This document shows, in pieces, positions 8,061-9,966 of a stretch of 9,966 bases of DNA. Origin of the DNA: an uncultured Bacteroidia bacterium (GTDB lineage: Bacteria > Bacteroidota > Bacteroidia > Bacteroidales > UBA932); NCBI GenBank assembly GCA_902797895.1, contig CADBUS010000029.1:1-9966 (forward strand), written 5' to 3'. Under the pieces are notes generated by a model. That model was given only the letters and a program-made list of their open reading frames with translations, was not told where the DNA came from and ran no database searches. The stretch's first letter is position 1; each line of letters opens with the position of its first letter. The position numbers and the translations under genes are program-made.

Positions 8061-8100
8061 CCTTTAGTCTGTGGATGTCTATAGGTAGAGTTTTTATTTT
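8054..8100 (+). terminator. possible intrinsic terminator after tamB
   Basis: AACTCTACCT (8054-8063) pairs perfectly with AGGTAGAGTT (8083-8092) across a 19-base loop and is followed by a T-rich run (8091-8100, nine T in ten). This is the shape of a rho-independent terminator for tamB transcripts, though the stem is A/T-rich and the loop long. The same bases overlap the presumed control region of the next operon, so the repeat may instead serve as operator DNA. Confidence 0.4.
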
Positions 8101-8102
8101 TG
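8095..8102 (+). promoter_or_regulatory. candidate -7 box for the controller-endonuclease operon
   Basis: TATTTTTG matches the Bacteroidota -7 consensus TAnnTTTG and ends 8 bases before the ATG at 8111, which predicts a leaderless or nearly leaderless controller message. No TTG is present about 20 bases upstream (that stretch reads GTGGATG). A weak promoter needing activator help would fit a controller-dependent operon. The T-rich setting makes a chance match possible. Confidence 0.4.
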
Positions 8103-8110
8103 TTCCACAG

Positions 8111-8317
8111 ATGAAAAGCAAGATTTCAGTCAAGTTCGGAAAAAGAGTTGCAGAATTGCGTAAGCAACAGGGCATTTCGCAAGAGGAATTGGCGTTCCGC
8201 TGCGGATTGCACCGCACTTATATTGGCTCTATTGAAAGGGGTGAAAAATGCCCCACTCTGAATACGATTGAAAAGATTGCAGTGGGATTGGAAGTTTCTA
8301 TAAATACTCTATTTTAA
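8111..8317 (+). CDS. XRE-family controller (C) protein of the restriction-modification system
   Basis: This small 68-residue DNA-binding protein is almost entirely one Cro/C1-type helix-turn-helix domain. The helix-turn-helix lies at residues 22-45 (ISQEELA, then CGLHRTYIGSIERGE), followed by the PTLNTIEKIA helix and the LEVSINTLF end typical of this fold. Such solo domains directly upstream of a type II endonuclease are controller proteins. They activate the C-R operon at low dose and repress it at high dose, delaying endonuclease until methylation is complete. An ATG at 8075 in the same frame would add 12 residues unlike the family and would lie upstream of the candidate -7 box, so the ATG at 8111 is preferred. 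The stop TAA is followed with no gap by the endonuclease ATG, indicating one operon with coupled translation. Candidate operator repeats lie at 8010-8092. Confidence 0.85.
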   Translation: MKSKISVKFGKRVAELRKQQGISQEELAFRCGLHRTYIGSIERGEKCPTLNTIEKIAVGLEVSINTLF

Positions 8318-9319
8318 ATGTTACCTGACATATCCAAGATAACAATCTCTAATAATCTTGAGCAAATAAAGGGGTTTATTTCAGAAATAATTGTATCCCC
8401 AAAACAGAACCTACATAAATGGGCATCAATTACAAATCAAACACCTGCTGCTAAAATTGGATATATTGGGCAACATTTAGCCTCTCTAATAACAGGAATT
8501 CCTGGTACTGGTAGTGGTGCGAGAGGTGATGACTTATCTGACGGCTCTGAAGTTAAGTCATGTAATAAAATAGACCAAGTAGATAAGTGCAAAGAATGCA
8601 AAAGTAGGGTTTTAAGATTTGAGGAAAAGTGTCCTGTTTGTGGAAGTGATAAAATAGACAGGAAAGAAGACAGCAAGTGGCTTTTTTCGGTGAGAGATGA
8701 AAGGGAATTAAAGCAATATCTACACTTAAATCGTATCTTTCTATTGCTGATGGATTATCCTAATTTCAAAGAGCATAATTTCAATGATATTAGAATATCA
8801 TCTTATGAAATATATCCTCAAGATAGGAGAATGAAAGTATTTTGCGAACTGATTAAGAATCATTATTACAAAATTTTTCTCCCCAAATTAGAAGCCAATG
8901 ACCACACCAACCCAATGAATCTTCATCCATTTGGTTTTCAGTTTTATAAGTGCAATCCTATTAAAACATTCTCCTGTATTGTAAAGGATATAGACTCTGA
9001 TAAACCTAAAGTTCTTATAGATGAGAGTGATTACATTAAACCATCTACAGAAAGGAATGACAGTATCCCAACTATTCCAATGCCTACTGATTTAATAAAG
9101 GATTCCAAAGGGGAGTGGAAGGCTATATTAGATAAGGCTAACTATGAAGAAGAGATAAAGCCTTTGCTTACAGTAGATTTAAACAAGGAACAATTTCAAC
9201 GGCTGAAAGAAAAAGACAAACAAAAAGCCCTTCCATATCTTAATGAAACTTTAAGGGATTATATACCATTAAGGGACATTGTTTCTGTAAAGCAAACTAC
9301 TCAATATCAGAGAAAATAG
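8318..9319 (+). CDS. type II restriction endonuclease, tentatively MamI-like
   Basis: This 333-residue protein has a clear nuclease core. GTGSGARGDDLSDGSEVK at about residues 63-80 supplies Asp71/Asp72/Asp75, Glu78 and Lys80, a D...ExK catalytic motif of the PD-(D/E)xK type. Right after it comes a zinc ribbon, CKEC at 91-94 and CPVC at 105-108. The remaining 220 residues are mixed alpha/beta, with many Lys, Asp and aromatic residues, and would contain the dimer and DNA-recognition surfaces. I recall a similar core in the MamI family (recognition GATNNNNATC), but this is memory, not a search. The role as the restriction enzyme rests on three things: the motif, the controller gene ending on the base before its ATG, and the convergent methyltransferase, whose end it overlaps by 23 bases. 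No frameshift is seen and it appears intact. The region is visibly more A/T-rich than the operon at 580-3236, which suggests acquisition. Confidence 0.82.
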   Translation: MLPDISKITISNNLEQIKGFISEIIVSPKQNLHKWASITNQTPAAKIGYIGQHLASLITGIPGTGSGARGDDLSDGSEVKSCNKIDQVDKCKECKSRVLRFEEKCPVCGSDKIDRKEDSKWLFSVRDERELKQYLHLNRIFLLLMDYPNFKEHNFNDIRISSYEIYPQDRRMKVFCELIKNHYYKIFLPKLEANDHTNPMNLHPFGFQFYKCNPIKTFSCIVKDIDSDKPKVLIDESDYIKPSTERNDSIPTIPMPTDLIKDSKGEWKAILDKANYEEEIKPLLTVDLNKEQFQRLKEKDKQKALPYLNETLRDYIPLRDIVSVKQTTQYQRK

Positions 9320-9966
9320 AGGGTTGATTTATCTTATTGGTAATTCGTTCTTGTGCTTTTTTAAAATATTCGGAATTTAATTCAAACCCTAAATAGTTTC
9401 GTTGTAAATCAATAGACGCTAATTGGGTAGAACCACATCCTGTAAAAGGGTCTAAAACCAAGTCTCCGACATTACTACTTGCTATTATGAGTCTTTTAAT
9501 TAAGTCTATAGGTTTTTGAGTTGGGTGGAATCTTTCTTCTGCATAGAAATCAATATCTCTCCATACATCTGTAAAACCCATTTGAGGGTTGTAAGTCTGT
9601 GCGACTTTTTCGTATTCTAATTCAAAATCAAGAACTTTTGACAATTTTGTCCATAGTTCTTTAGTGGGGAATTGTTCGCATACATTCTTACCTGTATAAA
9701 TGCTCCACATACCACCTCCATTAGACTTTACCCCCAATGCTTCATTTATTTCTTTTGATGACAATCCCATTTTCATTTGACGCTCTTTCAAAAAAGGCTT
9801 TAGAAACTTCTTATTGTCCTTGATAATAAATAAGATACTTTCAGTTACATTAGGAAACATTTTATATCTCTTGGTTGCCCTCCCACTGACGGCCTTAATT
9901 CCTTTGTCGATGATTATTTGTTGCCTAAGTTCAAGACCTAAATTTTCTAAATGGGGAATAAGAAAG
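9297..9966 (-). CDS. DNA methyltransferase of the restriction-modification system (N-terminus beyond the window)
   Basis: This is the C-terminal 222 residues of a beta-class amino-methyltransferase (N6-adenine or N4-cytosine, PF01555 type), which would methylate the endonuclease's site with S-adenosylmethionine. Motif X (HPTQKP) is at 9527-9510 and motif I, the AdoMet loop (DPFTGCGST), at 9452-9426. This X-before-I order puts the catalytic DPPY motif further upstream, outside the window. An ATG at 9860 could be taken as the start, but the frame stays open to the right edge and the residues before it (LRQQIIIDKGIKAVSGRATK) look like normal methyltransferase interior, so the gene is cut by the window, not truncated. 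Between the conserved blocks is an insert with a possible helix-turn-helix (GLSSKEINEALGV, then NGGGMWSIYTGKN), probably the target-recognition part. It is convergent with the endonuclease gene and must have its own promoter. Confidence 0.88.
   Translation of the reverse strand, partial: FLIPHLENLGLELRQQIIIDKGIKAVSGRATKRYKMFPNVTESILFIIKDNKKFLKPFLKERQMKMGLSSKEINEALGVKSNGGGMWSIYTGKNVCEQFPTKELWTKLSKVLDFELEYEKVAQTYNPQMGFTDVWRDIDFYAEERFHPTQKPIDLIKRLIIASSNVGDLVLDPFTGCGSTQLASIDLQRNYLGFELNSEYFKKAQERITNKINQPSIFSDIE

Noticed and set aside
8075..8110. Upstream ATG extending the controller protein by 12 residues
   Set aside because: The extension MSIGRVFIFVPQ precedes the normal start of this domain class and would span the candidate -7 box and the T-run. 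The ATG at 8111 is the better start.
7970..8110. CRISPR array, tRNA or insertion-sequence ends at the junction of the housekeeping block and the defence module
   Set aside because: The repeats are too short and irregular for CRISPR, no cloverleaf could be traced, and no matching inverted terminal repeats or target duplication flank the module within the window.
7966..8217. An 83-codon minus-strand frame across the gap between tamB and the controller gene
   Set aside because: It reads through the repeat array and antisense to the controller helix-turn-helix, with no motif of its own.
9297..9860. A truncated 187-residue methyltransferase starting at 9860, as if a broken gene
   Set aside because: The frame remains open through 9966, and the upstream residues look like methyltransferase interior. 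The gene is cut by the window edge, not decayed.

Overview
The window looks like part of a Bacteroidota (most likely Bacteroidales) chromosome. The evidence is the gene content (a SlyD-like isomerase, a COG2509-type flavoprotein, TsaD and a very long TamB/DUF490 protein), the absence of Shine-Dalgarno sequences before starts, and TAnnTTTG-type -7 promoter boxes in front of several starts. I could not resolve the genus.

Regions. (1) Bases 1-78 are GC-rich and structured and may hold the last codons of an upstream gene. (2) Bases 79-621 (+) encode a SlyD/FKBP-type peptidyl-prolyl isomerase with a Cys/His tail. (3) Bases 580-3236 (-) form a two-gene operon: tsaD, then an uncharacterised FAD-dependent dehydrogenase joined to it by an ATGA overlap. 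The dehydrogenase converges on slyD, and their last 42 bases are read on both strands in the same codon register. (4) Bases 3237-3337 are a divergent promoter region. (5) Bases 3338-7969 (+) encode a 1543-residue TamB-like envelope protein. (6) Bases 7970-8110 hold a dense set of direct and inverted repeats, a possible terminator and a candidate promoter. (7) Bases 8111 to the right edge hold a type II restriction-modification system. It has a small XRE-type controller (C) gene, a restriction endonuclease starting on the base after the controller stop codon, and a convergent beta-class DNA methyltransferase that runs off the window.

The left 8 kb is housekeeping: protein folding, t6A tRNA modification and outer-membrane assembly. 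The right 2 kb is an accessory defence module placed directly behind tamB. Its layout is that of controller-regulated type II systems. The C protein would bind the repeats upstream of its own gene and drive the C-R operon, while the methyltransferase is expressed separately and protects the host first. The endonuclease has a D...ExK nuclease motif followed at once by a four-cysteine zinc ribbon. I tentatively place it in the MamI-like family, from memory only. The most interesting unexplained structure is the repeat array at 8010-8092, where one ACTCTA segment can pair with either an upstream or a downstream TAGAGT.
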